From NCBI RefSeq assembly GCF_001592285.1, contig NZ_BCWQ01000005.1, forward strand, positions 124,001-188,000: DNA of 64,000 nt, given 5' to 3'. Below the pieces are notes generated by a model. It saw only the letters and a list, made by a program, of their open reading frames with translations. It ran no database searches and was not told the origin of the DNA. Both the position numbers and the translations under genes were made by a program. The DNA comes from Hydrogenophaga pseudoflava NBRC 102511. GTDB taxonomy: Bacteria > Pseudomonadota > Gammaproteobacteria > Burkholderiales > Burkholderiaceae_C. Numbering within the stretch: position 1 is the stretch's first letter; every line of letters begins with the position of its first letter. Shown here piece by piece: positions 25,795-35,625 of the stretch.

Positions 25795-25817
25795 GGCAGG
25801 ACCTGAAGGGCGGTGGG

Positions 25818-26063
25818 TCAGGAAAAACGGGCCAGCATGTCGGCCACGTCGTCGGGCGGCACGTCGCCCTGGGCGATCACGCAGCCGACCATGGCAAAGA
25901 AGCTCTTGTCCAGGGCCTTGCGGGCGGCGGACAGCTGCTGGGCCACCGTCTCGCAGTCGGCGTCGGACTCCAGCAGCTTCTGGATGCCGCGCAACTGCCC
26001 TTCGACGCGCTTGAGGCGCAGCACCAGGGCACGTTTGCGTTCGGGGTCGTGGACGGTGGGCAT
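25818..26063 (-). CDS. CsoR/FrmR-family regulator, candidate persulfide sensor
   Basis: 81 residues, the all-helical DUF156 repressor fold with RLKRVEGQLRGIQKLLE at about 16-32. Its only cysteines are Cys37 and Cys61. Cys37 is the usual first ligand. Cys61 falls one residue before the position normally held by the FrmR/CsoR histidine, and the downstream cysteine of CsoR and CstR is absent. It is co-directional with the persulfide dioxygenase-rhodanese gene (23 bp), the arrangement of CstR with CstB, so a sulfur-reactive sensor is more likely than a copper or formaldehyde sensor. The palindrome CCAGGCCTGG (26107-26116) upstream is a possible operator. Confidence 0.85.
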   Translation of the reverse strand: MPTVHDPERKRALVLRLKRVEGQLRGIQKLLESDADCETVAQQLSAARKALDKSFFAMVGCVIAQGDVPPDDVADMLARFS

Positions 26064-26164
26064 CGGTTTCTTTCTCTCTGGGCGACGGCCGAAAGATTCT
26101 AGGCTTCCAGGCCTGGGCGGGCTTCCCCCATGGTGCATCCGGGCGGCCTGCGTTAACATTCGAA

Positions 26165-26183
26165 TTTACGTTTACGTAAACGT
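26165..26183. promoter_or_regulatory. LiuR-like palindrome upstream of ppk2-icmF
   Basis: TTTACGTTTACGTAAACGT contains a perfect 16-bp palindrome (26168-26183) and the string TTTACGTTTACGTAAA. This is the form I associate with MerR-family LiuR regulators of branched-chain amino-acid and acyl-CoA catabolism. It ends 23 bp before the PPK2 start. Control of an isobutyryl-CoA mutase by such a regulator would be biologically consistent; no liuR gene is in the window. Confidence 0.55.
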
Positions 26184-26206
26184 CAATCAACCATACGGAC
26201 ACCTTC

Positions 26207-27079
26207 ATGAACACCCGGAACGGCAAAGACCAGGCGCTTTTTCAGGCGCTGCGCGCACCGGTGGACAGCCCCTGGGCCCGGTGGCAGGTCGGGCCGGGCC
26301 GGCGCCAGGTTCGGCTGAAGGACTTTGACCCTGGGGACAAGCCCTTCTCGAAGGGCAGCAAGGCCGAGGACCAGGCACGGGTGCTGGCCCTGGCGCGCGA
26401 GATCGACGAGCTGCAGAACCTGTTCTACGCCGATGGCCGGCACAAGCTGCTGGTGATCCTGCAGGGCACCGACACCTCGGGCAAGGACGGCACCATCCGC
26501 GGCGTGTTCGGCCAGACCAGCCCGCTGGGCGTGCACACCGTGGGCTGGAAAGCGCCCACCGAGCCCGAGCGCGCGCACGACTACCTCTGGCGCATCCACC
26601 AGCAGGTGCCGGCCGCGGGCCACATCACCGTGTTCAACCGCAGCCACTACGAGGACGTGCTGGTGCCGGTGGTCAACGGCTGGATCACGCCGGAGCAGAC
26701 CAAGCAGCGCTACCAGCACATCAACGACTTCGAGCGCCTGCTGGCCGAGACCGGCACCGTGGTGCTGAAGTTCATGCTGCACATCGGCTTCGACGAACAG
26801 CGCGAGCGCCTGCAGGAGCGGGTGGACGACGTCACCAAACACTGGAAATTCAGCCTGGGTGATCTGGAGGTCCGCAAGCAGTGGACCGACTACCAGAAGG
26901 CCTACGAGGACCTGCTCGAAGCCACCTCGACCGCTTGGGCGCCCTGGACCGTGGTGCCCGCCAACAGCAAGACGCACCGCAACCTGATGATCGCGACCAT
27001 CGTGCGCGACACGCTGCAGGCGCTGGACCTGCGCTTTCCTCCCGAAGACCCGGCCCTCAAGGGGCTGCGGGTCGAATGA
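26207..27079 (+). CDS. ppk2: Polyphosphate kinase 2 family protein
   Basis: 290 residues, one PPK2 domain. The Walker A loop GTDTSGKDG is at 87-95, and the lid region FNRSHYEDVLVP at about 143-154 carries the conserved Arg. PPK2 enzymes move phosphate between polyphosphate and nucleoside mono- or diphosphates; the single-domain form with this N-terminal region fits the class that can charge AMP and ADP, but the class is not certain. It is 39 bp upstream of icmF on the same strand, behind a LiuR-like palindrome, so the two are probably one transcript. The metabolic link may be nucleotide supply for the GTPase chaperone of IcmF; this is speculative. Confidence 0.9.
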   Translation: MNTRNGKDQALFQALRAPVDSPWARWQVGPGRRQVRLKDFDPGDKPFSKGSKAEDQARVLALAREIDELQNLFYADGRHKLLVILQGTDTSGKDGTIRGVFGQTSPLGVHTVGWKAPTEPERAHDYLWRIHQQVPAAGHITVFNRSHYEDVLVPVVNGWITPEQTKQRYQHINDFERLLAETGTVVLKFMLHIGFDEQRERLQERVDDVTKHWKFSLGDLEVRKQWTDYQKAYEDLLEATSTAWAPWTVVPANSKTHRNLMIATIVRDTLQALDLRFPPEDPALKGLRVE

Positions 27080-27118
27080 CCGCTCATCCCGACAAGACCA
27101 CCCGAGAGAGACCCCACC

Positions 27119-30100
27119 ATGACCGACCTGTCCGCCGACTTCAAGGCCCTGGCCAGCTACCGCCCCACGAACAAGGTGCGCTTTGTCACCGCCGCGAGCC
27201 TGTTCGATGGCCACGACGCCGCCATCAACATCATGCGGCGCATCCTGCAGGGCATGGGCGCCGAGGTGATCCACCTGGGCCACAACCGCTCGGTGGACGA
27301 CGTGGTCACGGCCGCGCTGCAGGAAGACGTGCAGGGCATCGCCATCAGTTCGTACCAGGGCGGCCACGTCGAGTACTTCAAGTACATGGTGGACCTGCTC
27401 AAGCAGCGCGGCGGTGAGCACATCCAGGTGTTCGGTGGCGGTGGCGGCGTGATCGTGCCGGCCGAGATCCGCGAGCTGCACGCCTACGGCGTGGGCCGGA
27501 TCTACAGCCCCGAAGACGGCCAGCGCATGGGCCTGCAGGGAATGATCGGCGAGATGGTGATGCGCTGCGACCGCGACATCAGCGCCTACGCACCCAAGGC
27601 CATCGACGCGATCCAGGGCCACGGCGAGATGAACTGGCGCGCCCTGGCGCAGCTGATCACGGCACTGGAGAACGGCCAGGCCGATGCGGCCATGGTTGAG
27701 GCGGTGCGCGCCGCAGCGGCCAGCAAAACCGTGCCCGTGCTCGGCATCACCGGCACCGGCGGCGCCGGCAAGTCATCGCTCACCGACGAGCTGATCCGCC
27801 GCATCCGCCTGGACCAGGACGACGCACTGCGCGTGGCCGTGATCTCCATCGACCCCAGCCGCCGCAAGAGCGGTGGCGCCCTGCTGGGCGACCGCATCCG
27901 CATGAACGCCATCACGCCCTGGCAGAAGGGCCCGCGCATCTACATGCGCAGCCTGGCCACGCGCGACACCAGCAGCGAGATCAGCGCCGCCCTGCCCGAC
28001 GTGGTGGCGGCCTGCAAGGTGGCAGGCTTCGACCTGATCGTGGTCGAGACCTCGGGTATCGGTCAGGGCGACGCAGCCATCGTGCCGCACGTAGACATTC
28101 CGATGTACGTGATGACGCCCGAGTTCGGTGCCGCCAGCCAGCTGGAAAAGATCGACATGCTGGACTTCGCCGAGTTCGTGGCGATCAACAAGTTCGACCG
28201 CAAGGGCGCGGCCGACGCGCTGCGCGATGTGGCCAAACAGGTGCAGCGCAACCGCGAAGCCTTCACCGTCATGCCCGACCAGATGCCGGTGTTCGGCACC
28301 ATGGCCGCGCGCTTCAACGACGACGGCGTGACCGCGCTCTACCAGGCGCTCAAGGCCCGGCTGATCGAGAAGGGGCTGCAGCTGTCCGACGGCAAGCTGC
28401 CGCTGGTGAACGTGCGCCACAGCACCAACCAGACGCCCATCGTGCCGCCCGCGCGCACCCGCTACCTGGCCGAGATTTCCGACACCGTGCGCGGATACAA
28501 GAAGAAGGCACGGGAACAGGCCAGGCTGGCGCGCGAGATCCAGCAACTGCGCGCCGCCGCCCGCATGCTGACCGAGACCAAACCCGACAAGCCGAAGGCC
28601 GCCGAAGCCGCCATCGACCTGGCCCAGACGCGTGAACTGACGCAGGACCCGGCTGCGCGCAAGCTGCTGGCCCAGTGGCCCGACATGCAGAAGGCCTACG
28701 CGGGCGACGAGTACGTGGTGAAGATCCGCGACAAGGAAATCCGCACCGCGCTGACCACCAAGTCGCTCAGTGGCACCACCATCCGCAAGGTCGCGCTGCC
28801 GCAGTACGAGGACCACGGCGAGATCCTCAAGTGGCTGATGCTGGACAACGTGCCCGGCAGCTTCCCCTACACCTCGGGCACCTTCGCCTTCAAGCGCGAG
28901 GGCGAGGACCCGACCCGCATGTTCGCCGGCGAAGGCGACCCCTTCCGCACCAACCGCCGCTTCAAGCTGGTGAGCGAGGGCATGCCGGCCAAACGCCTGT
29001 CCACCGCCTTCGACTCGGTCACGCTCTACGGCAACGACCCCGACCTGCGGCCCGACATCTACGGCAAGGTGGGCAACAGCGGTGTGAACGTGGCGACGCT
29101 GGACGACATGAAGGTGCTGTATTCGGGCTTTGACCTGTGCAACCCGACCACCAGCGTGTCGATGACCATCAACGGTCCGGCGCCGTCGATCCTGGCGATG
29201 TTCATGAACACCGCCATCGACCAGAACCTGGAGAAGTTCAAGGCCGAGAACGGCCGCGAGCCGACCGACACCGAGGCCGCCAAGATCCGCGAATGGGTGC
29301 TGGCCAATGTGCGCGGCACGGTGCAGGCCGACATCCTCAAGGAAGACCAGGGCCAGAACACCTGCATCTTCTCGACCGAGTTTTCATTGAAGGTGATGGG
29401 CGACATCGCCGAATACTTCGTGCACCACGACGTGCGCAACTTCTACTCGGTGTCGATCTCGGGATACCACATCGCCGAAGCGGGGGCCAACCCGATCAGC
29501 CAGCTGGCCTTCACGCTGTCCAACGGCTTCACCTTCGTGGAGGCGTACCTGGCGCGCGGCATGCACATCGACGACTTCGCGCCCAACCTTAGCTTCTTCT
29601 TCAGCAACGGCATGGACCCGGAGTACACGGTGCTGGGCCGCGTCGCCCGCCGCATCTGGGCAGTGGCGATGAAGGAGAAGTACGGCGCCAACGAGCGCAG
29701 TCAGAAGCTCAAGTACCACATCCAGACCTCCGGCCGCAGCCTGCACGCGCAGGAAATCCAGTTCAACGACATCCGCACCACGCTGCAGGCGCTGATCGCG
29801 ATCTACGACAACTGCAACTCGCTGCACACCAACGCCTTCGACGAAGCGATCACCACGCCGACCGAAGACTCGGTGCGCCGCGCGATGGCGATCCAGCTCA
29901 TCATCAACCGCGAGTGGGGACTGGCCAAGAACGAGAACCCGAACCAGGGCAGCTTCATCATCGACGAGCTGACCGAGCTGGTGGAAGAAGCCGTGCTGGC
30001 CGAGTTCGAGAAGATCGCCGAACGCGGCGGCGTGCTGGGCGCGATGGAGACCGGCTACCAGCGCAGCAAGATCCAGGAAGAGAGCATGCACTACGAGATG

Positions 30101-30412
30101 CTCAAGCACACCGGCGAGTACCCCATCATCGGCGTCAACACCTTCCGCAACCCCAAGGGCGATCCGGTGCCCGAGTCCATCGAGCTGGCGCGTTCGACCG
30201 AGGAAGAAAAGCAGAGCCAGCTGCAGCGCCTGGCCGACTTTCACGCGCGCCACGCCCACGAGGCCCCGGTCCAGCTGGCGCGGCTGAAGCAGGCGGTGAT
30301 CGAGAACCGCAACGTGTTCGAGGTGCTGATGGACGCGGTGCGCTGCTGCAGCCTGGGCCAGATCACCAGCGCGCTGTTCGAGGTGGGTGGACAGTACCGC
30401 CGGAACATGTGA
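27119..30412 (+). CDS. icmF: Fused isobutyryl-CoA mutase/G-protein chaperone IcmF
   Basis: 1097 residues. Adenosylcobalamin enzyme interconverting isobutyryl-CoA and n-butyryl-CoA, some forms also isovaleryl-/pivalyl-CoA. Order of domains: B12-binding domain (about 20-150) with DxHxxG-like FDGHDAAI and the cobalt ligand His32; MeaB-type GTPase (about 205-420) with P-loop GTGGAGKSS (212-220); linker; large TIM-barrel mutase domain (about 560-1090). This fusion order is diagnostic of IcmF, as opposed to the heterodimeric methylmalonyl-CoA mutases. The C-terminal CoA-binding barrel is complete. It follows ppk2, probably in one operon. Confidence 0.96.
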   Translation: MTDLSADFKALASYRPTNKVRFVTAASLFDGHDAAINIMRRILQGMGAEVIHLGHNRSVDDVVTAALQEDVQGIAISSYQGGHVEYFKYMVDLLKQRGGEHIQVFGGGGGVIVPAEIRELHAYGVGRIYSPEDGQRMGLQGMIGEMVMRCDRDISAYAPKAIDAIQGHGEMNWRALAQLITALENGQADAAMVEAVRAAAASKTVPVLGITGTGGAGKSSLTDELIRRIRLDQDDALRVAVISIDPSRRKSGGALLGDRIRMNAITPWQKGPRIYMRSLATRDTSSEISAALPDVVAACKVAGFDLIVVETSGIGQGDAAIVPHVDIPMYVMTPEFGAASQLEKIDMLDFAEFVAINKFDRKGAADALRDVAKQVQRNREAFTVMPDQMPVFGTMAARFNDDGVTALYQALKARLIEKGLQLSDGKLPLVNVRHSTNQTPIVPPARTRYLAEISDTVRGYKKKAREQARLAREIQQLRAAARMLTETKPDKPKAAEAAIDLAQTRELTQDPAARKLLAQWPDMQKAYAGDEYVVKIRDKEIRTALTTKSLSGTTIRKVALPQYEDHGEILKWLMLDNVPGSFPYTSGTFAFKREGEDPTRMFAGEGDPFRTNRRFKLVSEGMPAKRLSTAFDSVTLYGNDPDLRPDIYGKVGNSGVNVATLDDMKVLYSGFDLCNPTTSVSMTINGPAPSILAMFMNTAIDQNLEKFKAENGREPTDTEAAKIREWVLANVRGTVQADILKEDQGQNTCIFSTEFSLKVMGDIAEYFVHHDVRNFYSVSISGYHIAEAGANPISQLAFTLSNGFTFVEAYLARGMHIDDFAPNLSFFFSNGMDPEYTVLGRVARRIWAVAMKEKYGANERSQKLKYHIQTSGRSLHAQEIQFNDIRTTLQALIAIYDNCNSLHTNAFDEAITTPTEDSVRRAMAIQLIINREWGLAKNENPNQGSFIIDELTELVEEAVLAEFEKIAERGGVLGAMETGYQRSKIQEESMHYEMLKHTGEYPIIGVNTFRNPKGDPVPESIELARSTEEEKQSQLQRLADFHARHAHEAPVQLARLKQAVIENRNVFEVLMDAVRCCSLGQITSALFEVGGQYRRNM

Positions 30413-30484
30413 TCGCCCGCCCGGGTCCGGGTTGCTAGACTCCCTGTGACCCATCTGGGTCCACGCACAGCAACCCACCCTTTC

Positions 30485-33400
30485 ATGGCCTCACCCAGCG
30501 AGCCGACCACCCCCCCGTTCCGCAGCGATTCCCGACCCTGGGGGCTGGTGGCGCTGGTGCTCGTGTCCATTGGCCTGCTGGTCGCGCTGGTCACCGTCCT
30601 GCTGCTGGCCCAGCGGGACGCGGCCCTGGATCTCGCCCAGGCGCGGGCGCAGCGGGAGGTCCGGCGCCTGGCCGCAGAACTCGACCAGTCCCTCCGGATG
30701 GGTCGTGCCGCCATCGAGGTCAGCCGCCCCTCGTCTGGGCTGCAGCCGCGCAATCTGCTGGGAGGCCACCGCCCCCTGGTGGACTCTCTGAGCCTGCCGT
30801 TCGAACTGCACCGCCGCCCCCCCGGCGACCGGGCCGCCCCCGCCATTCCCGAACGGGCGTGGGTGCCGGAGCTGGCCCGCCAGGAAGGCGGGCGCTGGGT
30901 GCTGCCCTTCCTGTGGCGCCAGCCGGGGGCCGGTGCCCCCGAGACCTACGAGCTGTGGTTGCCACGAGACGCTCTTCTGGGGCGCTTCGAATCCGAAGGC
31001 CTGCCCAAGGGCGGCAGCATGAGCCTGTTCCGGCTGGAGCCCGACGGGGCCACCACGCTGCTGGTGCGCCATCCCATGGTGGCCGAGGAGCAGGGTCGCA
31101 GCTTCCGCGGCCATGTGGCCACCGCGCTCGACCACCAGCCCGGCGGTGTGTTCCGGGCCGCGGCCATGCTCGACGGCGTGGAACGCATCGTCGGCTACCA
31201 GCGCCTCGGCGGCGAGGCCGACCGCGTGGTCTTGGTGTACGCCCTGTCGGTCGACAGCGTGCTGACCGGCTGGCGGACCATCCTGCCGCTGGCCTGGGGC
31301 CTCACCCTGCTGGTGGCCGCAGCCATGGCCTACGGCGCGTGGCGCCTGCACCGCTCGATGCGCGCACTGGCCCGCAGCGAGCACCATCTGCAGACCCTGA
31401 CCGACCACATGCCCGATGTGGTCGTGCGCTACGACAGCGCCTGTCGCGTGCTGTATGCCAACCCGGCCATCGAAGTGGCGACCGGGCTGAACCCCGGTGC
31501 ACTGATCGGCCGCCCCATCAGCGCCCTGGGCGGCTCCCCCGACAACGAAGCGCTGTGGACCGCCTGCCTGCAAAGGGTGTTGGCCAGCGGGGAGGCCGAG
31601 ACACTCTACTTCAGCCACCCGGGACCCGGCGGCATGAGGCACTGGGAGTCCCAGGCCCGCCGGGAGCCTGCGCCGGCCGGCGAAGCCCCCACCGTCCTGG
31701 TCATCACGCGCGACATCACCGAGCGCCATGAAGCGGAAGCCTTGCGGCACTCCGCGCAACAGCTCTTCGAGACCGCCTTCCAGGCCGCCCCCGAGGCCAT
31801 GTCGCTCAGCGAGTGGCACAGCGGCCGACTGCTGCTGGTCAACGACACCTTCTGCGAACTGTTCGGGCGATCACGCGAACAGCTGATCGGTCAGCCCTCG
31901 GCCGGTCTGGGGCTCTGGAACTCCGCCATCCGCCACCAGAGCCTGATCGATGCCCTGGAGCATGGCGAGAAGGTGCGCGATGTCGAGGGCAGCAGCCACC
32001 GGGCCGACGGCCAGTTGATCCATGTGCGCTACAGCGCCGAACGGGTGCAGCGGGACGGCGGTGACTGCCTGTTGCTGATGTTCCGCGACGTCACCCAGCT
32101 GGAGCGGGACCAGCGGGCGCTCAAGCGCAACGAGCAGCGATTCCGGCTGGCCGCCTCACATGGGCAGGTCTGGGAACGCGACTTCCTGCGCGACCTCATC
32201 CTGCCCAGCGACGAGTTCTTCCTGAACCTGGGGTATCAGCCTCCTGCGCAAGAGCAGATGGAGAAGGTCGTCGTGGGGCTGATCCATCCGGAGGACCGCC
32301 GACGCGTGCGCGAGACCCTGCTCCGTTTCCTCCGGGGCGAGGCCGATTTCCGCATCGAGTTCCGTGCCGTCGACTCCCAGGGCCGGGTGCGCTGGCTCGA
32401 CACCCGGGGCAGCGGCCTGCGCAACGCCATGGGCCGGGTGACCTACATGGCGGGCACCACCTTCGAGATCACCGACCGCAAGGCACTGGAAGAAGCGCAG
32501 CGTCAAACCCTCAAACACCTGGACACGGTGGCCAATGCCTCGGCCGGTCTGGCCTGGACCGTGGACGACCAGAAACACCCGGACTGGCTCAACCAGGCTT
32601 GGCTCGACTTCACCGGCCGCGACCTGGCCACCGAATGCGAGACCTTCTGGCTGGAGGACCTGCATCCGCAGGACCGGGACCGCTGCGAGAAGATCTTCGA
32701 CGAGAGCTTTGATGCGCGCCGGCCCTACAGCATGGAATACCGCCTGCGCCGCCACGACGGCGTGTACCGCTGGGTGCACGAACAGGCCAGGCCCCGCTAC
32801 GACGCCGACCAGCGCTTCATCGGCTACGTCGGCTCCTGCCTGGACGTGACCGATCTGCGGGAGGCCGAGGCCACCGCACGCGAACGCGACGCCACCCTCA
32901 AGCAGGTCTTCGACGTGCTCCGGGACATGCTGTTTGTGGTGGACGCCCAGGAGCGCTTCGTGTTCTACCAGGCAGGCGCCGACCAGCTCTATCGCCGGCC
33001 CGAGGAGTTCCTGGGCCGCACCATCCGCGAGATCATGCCCGCGCCGCTCGCAGCCACCATGCATGCAGCCATGACCAGGGCGCGCACCGACGGGCTGCAG
33101 GAGCTGGACTACAGCATCGAGATGGCCGATGGCGCCCACTACTTCAACGCCCGCCTGGCCTGGCTGCCGGGTGGCAACCAGTGTATGTTCCTGGTCCGCG
33201 ACACCACCGAGCAGCAGCAGGTTCAACGCGAGCGGGAGCACCTGAACGACTTTGTGCTGCTGCTGTTCCGCCTGGCCAGCCGCTTCATCAACCTGCCGCT
33301 GCAGCAGATGGACCAGGCGATTCTGGAAGCGCTGGGCGATCTGGGCAGCTTCGTGGCCGCAGACCGCGCCTACCTGTTCGCCTACGACTTCCAGACCCGC

Positions 33401-34522
33401 ACCAGTTCCAACACGCACGAGTGGTGCGCCGAGGGCATTGCCTCCGGGCAGGCCTTTCTGCAGAACCTGCCGATGGGCCGGGCCCAGGACTGGGAGGCGG
33501 CCCACCAGCGGGGCGAGATGGTCTATGTGCCCGATGTGCAGGCCCTGCCCGAAAGCCCGCTCAAGGACCTCATCATGGCCCAGGGCATCCGAAGTCTCAT
33601 GACCTTGCCCCTGACAGGGCAGGACGGCTGCCTCGGCTACGTGGGCCTGGACTCGGTCCGCAGCACGCACGAGTACGACGAGGAAAAGATCACGCTGCTC
33701 AAGCTGTTCGCACAGATGCTGGTCAACCTGCAGGAACGCAGCCGCGCCCAGGCCCGGCTGCGCGAGCTGGCCGAGCAGCTCGAACAGAAGGTGCAGGAGC
33801 GCACCCAACAGTTGCACGACAGCGTGCAGCGGCTGCAGGTCGTCAACCGCGAGCTGGAATCCTTCACCTACTCGGCCTCGCACGACCTGCGCACGCCGCT
33901 GCGCGGCATCGAAGGGTTCAGCGCCCTGCTGCTGGAAGAGCACGCGCAGCAGCTGGACGAGCAGGGCCGCGACTACCTGCGCCGCATCCAGCGCGCGACG
34001 CTGCACATGTCGCGCCTGGTCAGCGACCTGCTGGCCTACTCCCGGCTGCAGCAGATGACGGAGCAGATCGGGCCGGTGGGTCTGGCCGCGTGCGTGCGGG
34101 ACGTGGTGACGCCGTTCCGCGACGAGCTCGAAACCCGCCAGGGCGTGCTGGAGACGCCGGTGCCCGACAACCTCCAGGTGCAGGCCGACCCCAAGGGCCT
34201 GGCCATCGTGCTGCGCAACCTGATCGACAACGCACTCAAATTCACGCCCGCGGGCCAGGCGCCGCACATCCGCATCGAGGCGCAAATCCGCGGCGACCGG
34301 GTGTTGCTGAGCGTGACCGACCAGGGCATCGGCTTCGACATGAAGCACCACGACCGCATCTTCGGCATGTTCCAGCGCCTGCACCGGCAGGACCAGATCC
34401 CGGGCACCGGCATCGGCCTGGCCCTGGTGCTCAAGGCCGTGGAGCGCATGGGCGGGACGATCCGCGCCGAGAGCGCCCCCGGCCAGGGTGCGCGCTTCGA
34501 AATCGAACTGCCCCTGGCCTGA
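30485..34522 (+). CDS. Large multi-PAS/GAF sensor histidine kinase
   Basis: 1345 residues. TM1 at about 22-42, a periplasmic sensing region to about 265, and TM2 at about 268-290 are followed in the cytosol by some five PAS/PAC units (from about 300 to 920), a GAF domain (about 935-1085), a coiled coil (about 1090-1115), the HisKA box SASHDLRTPLRGIEGF with His1133, and a HATPase domain ending in a GTGIGLAL motif. No receiver or output domain is present and no partner regulator is adjacent, so it is an orphan kinase. The combination resembles phytochrome-like light or redox kinases, but I do not see the conserved chromophore cysteine context. Start at MASPSEPTT; an ATG-like start 39 bp upstream is possible. 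Confidence 0.88.
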   Translation: MASPSEPTTPPFRSDSRPWGLVALVLVSIGLLVALVTVLLLAQRDAALDLAQARAQREVRRLAAELDQSLRMGRAAIEVSRPSSGLQPRNLLGGHRPLVDSLSLPFELHRRPPGDRAAPAIPERAWVPELARQEGGRWVLPFLWRQPGAGAPETYELWLPRDALLGRFESEGLPKGGSMSLFRLEPDGATTLLVRHPMVAEEQGRSFRGHVATALDHQPGGVFRAAAMLDGVERIVGYQRLGGEADRVVLVYALSVDSVLTGWRTILPLAWGLTLLVAAAMAYGAWRLHRSMRALARSEHHLQTLTDHMPDVVVRYDSACRVLYANPAIEVATGLNPGALIGRPISALGGSPDNEALWTACLQRVLASGEAETLYFSHPGPGGMRHWESQARREPAPAGEAPTVLVITRDITERHEAEALRHSAQQLFETAFQAAPEAMSLSEWHSGRLLLVNDTFCELFGRSREQLIGQPSAGLGLWNSAIRHQSLIDALEHGEKVRDVEGSSHRADGQLIHVRYSAERVQRDGGDCLLLMFRDVTQLERDQRALKRNEQRFRLAASHGQVWERDFLRDLILPSDEFFLNLGYQPPAQEQMEKVVVGLIHPEDRRRVRETLLRFLRGEADFRIEFRAVDSQGRVRWLDTRGSGLRNAMGRVTYMAGTTFEITDRKALEEAQRQTLKHLDTVANASAGLAWTVDDQKHPDWLNQAWLDFTGRDLATECETFWLEDLHPQDRDRCEKIFDESFDARRPYSMEYRLRRHDGVYRWVHEQARPRYDADQRFIGYVGSCLDVTDLREAEATARERDATLKQVFDVLRDMLFVVDAQERFVFYQAGADQLYRRPEEFLGRTIREIMPAPLAATMHAAMTRARTDGLQELDYSIEMADGAHYFNARLAWLPGGNQCMFLVRDTTEQQQVQREREHLNDFVLLLFRLASRFINLPLQQMDQAILEALGDLGSFVAADRAYLFAYDFQTRTSSNTHEWCAEGIASGQAFLQNLPMGRAQDWEAAHQRGEMVYVPDVQALPESPLKDLIMAQGIRSLMTLPLTGQDGCLGYVGLDSVRSTHEYDEEKITLLKLFAQMLVNLQERSRAQARLRELAEQLEQKVQERTQQLHDSVQRLQVVNRELESFTYSASHDLRTPLRGIEGFSALLLEEHAQQLDEQGRDYLRRIQRATLHMSRLVSDLLAYSRLQQMTEQIGPVGLAACVRDVVTPFRDELETRQGVLETPVPDNLQVQADPKGLAIVLRNLIDNALKFTPAGQAPHIRIEAQIRGDRVLLSVTDQGIGFDMKHHDRIFGMFQRLHRQDQIPGTGIGLALVLKAVERMGGTIRAESAPGQGARFEIELPLA

Positions 34523-34538
34523 GTGCGGGAAAGCCTGC

Positions 34539-34566
34539 TTGAACGTCCCGCCGCCGTTCCTACACT
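34539..34566 (+). promoter_or_regulatory. Candidate sigma-70 promoter for arginase
   Basis: TTGAAC (34539-34544), a 16-bp spacer and TACACT (34561-34566) lie 28 bp before the arginase ATG, in the 71-bp gap after the PAS kinase. The spacing and position are good; no operator is evident. Confidence 0.5.
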
Positions 34567-34593
34567 GACCCGTCTTCCACCAACGAACCGACC

Positions 34594-35511
34594 ATGAACC
34601 TACCCGTCAGCCTCATTGGCGTTCCCACCGACATCGGCGCCGGCGCGCGCGGCGCCTCCATGGGGCCCGAGGCCCTGCGCGTGGCCGGCCTGCAAGCGGT
34701 GCTGGAGAGCCACGGCCTGCAGGTGATCGACCGTGGCAACCTGGGCGGCCCGTCCAACCCCTGGCAACCGCCGGTCGACGGTTACCGCCACCTGCCCGAA
34801 GTGGTGGCATGGAACACCACACTGCACGACGCGGTGCACACCGAACTCGCCCAGGGCCGACTGCCCATCGTGCTGGGGGGCGACCACTGCCTGGGCATGG
34901 GGTCCATCAGCGCGGTGGCCCGCCACTGCCGCGAAACCGGCAAGCAGCTCCGCGTGCTGTGGCTGGACGCGCACGCCGACTTCAACACCGCCGAACTCAC
35001 CCCCAGCGGCAACGTCCACGGCATGCCGGTGGCCTGCCTGTGCGGCCACGGGCCGGCCGAGCTCACCGGCATCGGCGGCCACACGCCGGCCATCACGCCC
35101 GACGTGGTGCGCCAGATCGGCATCCGCAGTGTGGACCCGGGCGAAAAGCGCTTCGTGCACGAAGTGGGTCTGGAAGTGTTCGACATGCGCTACATCGACG
35201 AGATGGGCATGCGCCACACCATGGAGCAGGCGCTGATGGGGATGGACGAGAACACCCACCTGCACGTGAGCTTCGACGTGGACTTCCTCGACCCGGAGAT
35301 CGCGCCCGGCGTGGGCACCACGGTGCCCGGTGGCCCGACCTACCGCGAGGCCCAGCTGTGCATGGAGATGATCGCCGACACCGGGCGGCTCGCCTCGCTG
35401 GACGTGATGGAGCTCAACCCGGCGCTCGATGTGCGCAACCGCACCGCCGAGCTGGCGGTGGACCTGATCGAGAGCCTGTTCGGCAAGTCGACGCTGATGC
35501 GGAAGAAATAG
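34594..35511 (+). CDS. rocF: Arginase
   Basis: 305 residues. Hydrolyses L-arginine to ornithine and urea with a binuclear manganese centre. All ligand motifs are present: GGDHCLGMGS (His98), DAHADFN (Asp125, His127, Asp129) and SFDVDFLDP (Asp228, Asp230). The SGNVHGMP substrate loop at about 138-145 favours arginase over agmatinase or formiminoglutamase. It stands alone with its own probable promoter; a repeat copy begins at its stop codon. Confidence 0.94.
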   Translation: MNLPVSLIGVPTDIGAGARGASMGPEALRVAGLQAVLESHGLQVIDRGNLGGPSNPWQPPVDGYRHLPEVVAWNTTLHDAVHTELAQGRLPIVLGGDHCLGMGSISAVARHCRETGKQLRVLWLDAHADFNTAELTPSGNVHGMPVACLCGHGPAELTGIGGHTPAITPDVVRQIGIRSVDPGEKRFVHEVGLEVFDMRYIDEMGMRHTMEQALMGMDENTHLHVSFDVDFLDPEIAPGVGTTVPGGPTYREAQLCMEMIADTGRLASLDVMELNPALDVRNRTAELAVDLIESLFGKSTLMRKK

Positions 35512-35585
35512 GCTCCCCCCGCGCCGCCTTCGGCGTCACCCCCCCGGGGGGGCGATGCGAGCGGCCCGGCGAAGCCGGTTCCTCC
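35511..35585 (+). repeat. Dispersed palindromic repeat, copy B
   Basis: Starts at the arginase stop codon. Order: a GC block with the hairpin CGCCG-CCTT-CGGCG, a C7G7 palindrome, and the tail GGCCCGGCGAAGCCGGTTCC. Its left 33 bp and right 22 bp are identical to copy C in reverse orientation. The remaining gap to the next gene (about 40 bp) shows nothing else. Confidence 0.8.
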
Positions 35586-35625
35586 GCATCACTGGAGCAG
35601 GCACGCGCTCCGTATGCGTTGTCTT

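Noticed and set aside
26107-26116. CCAGGCCTGG as an assigned CsoR operator
   Set aside because: Short GC palindromes are frequent in this DNA; mentioned with the gene but not supported well enough as a site.
24679-26226. A single 515-residue protein covering the persulfide dioxygenase and the CsoR region
   Set aside because: The upstream part is an out-of-frame shadow of the CsoR gene; the metallo-beta-lactamase domain starts naturally at 25794.
34594-35511. Agmatinase or formiminoglutamase instead of arginase
   Set aside because: The substrate-loop SGNVHGMP and overall length fit arginase better.
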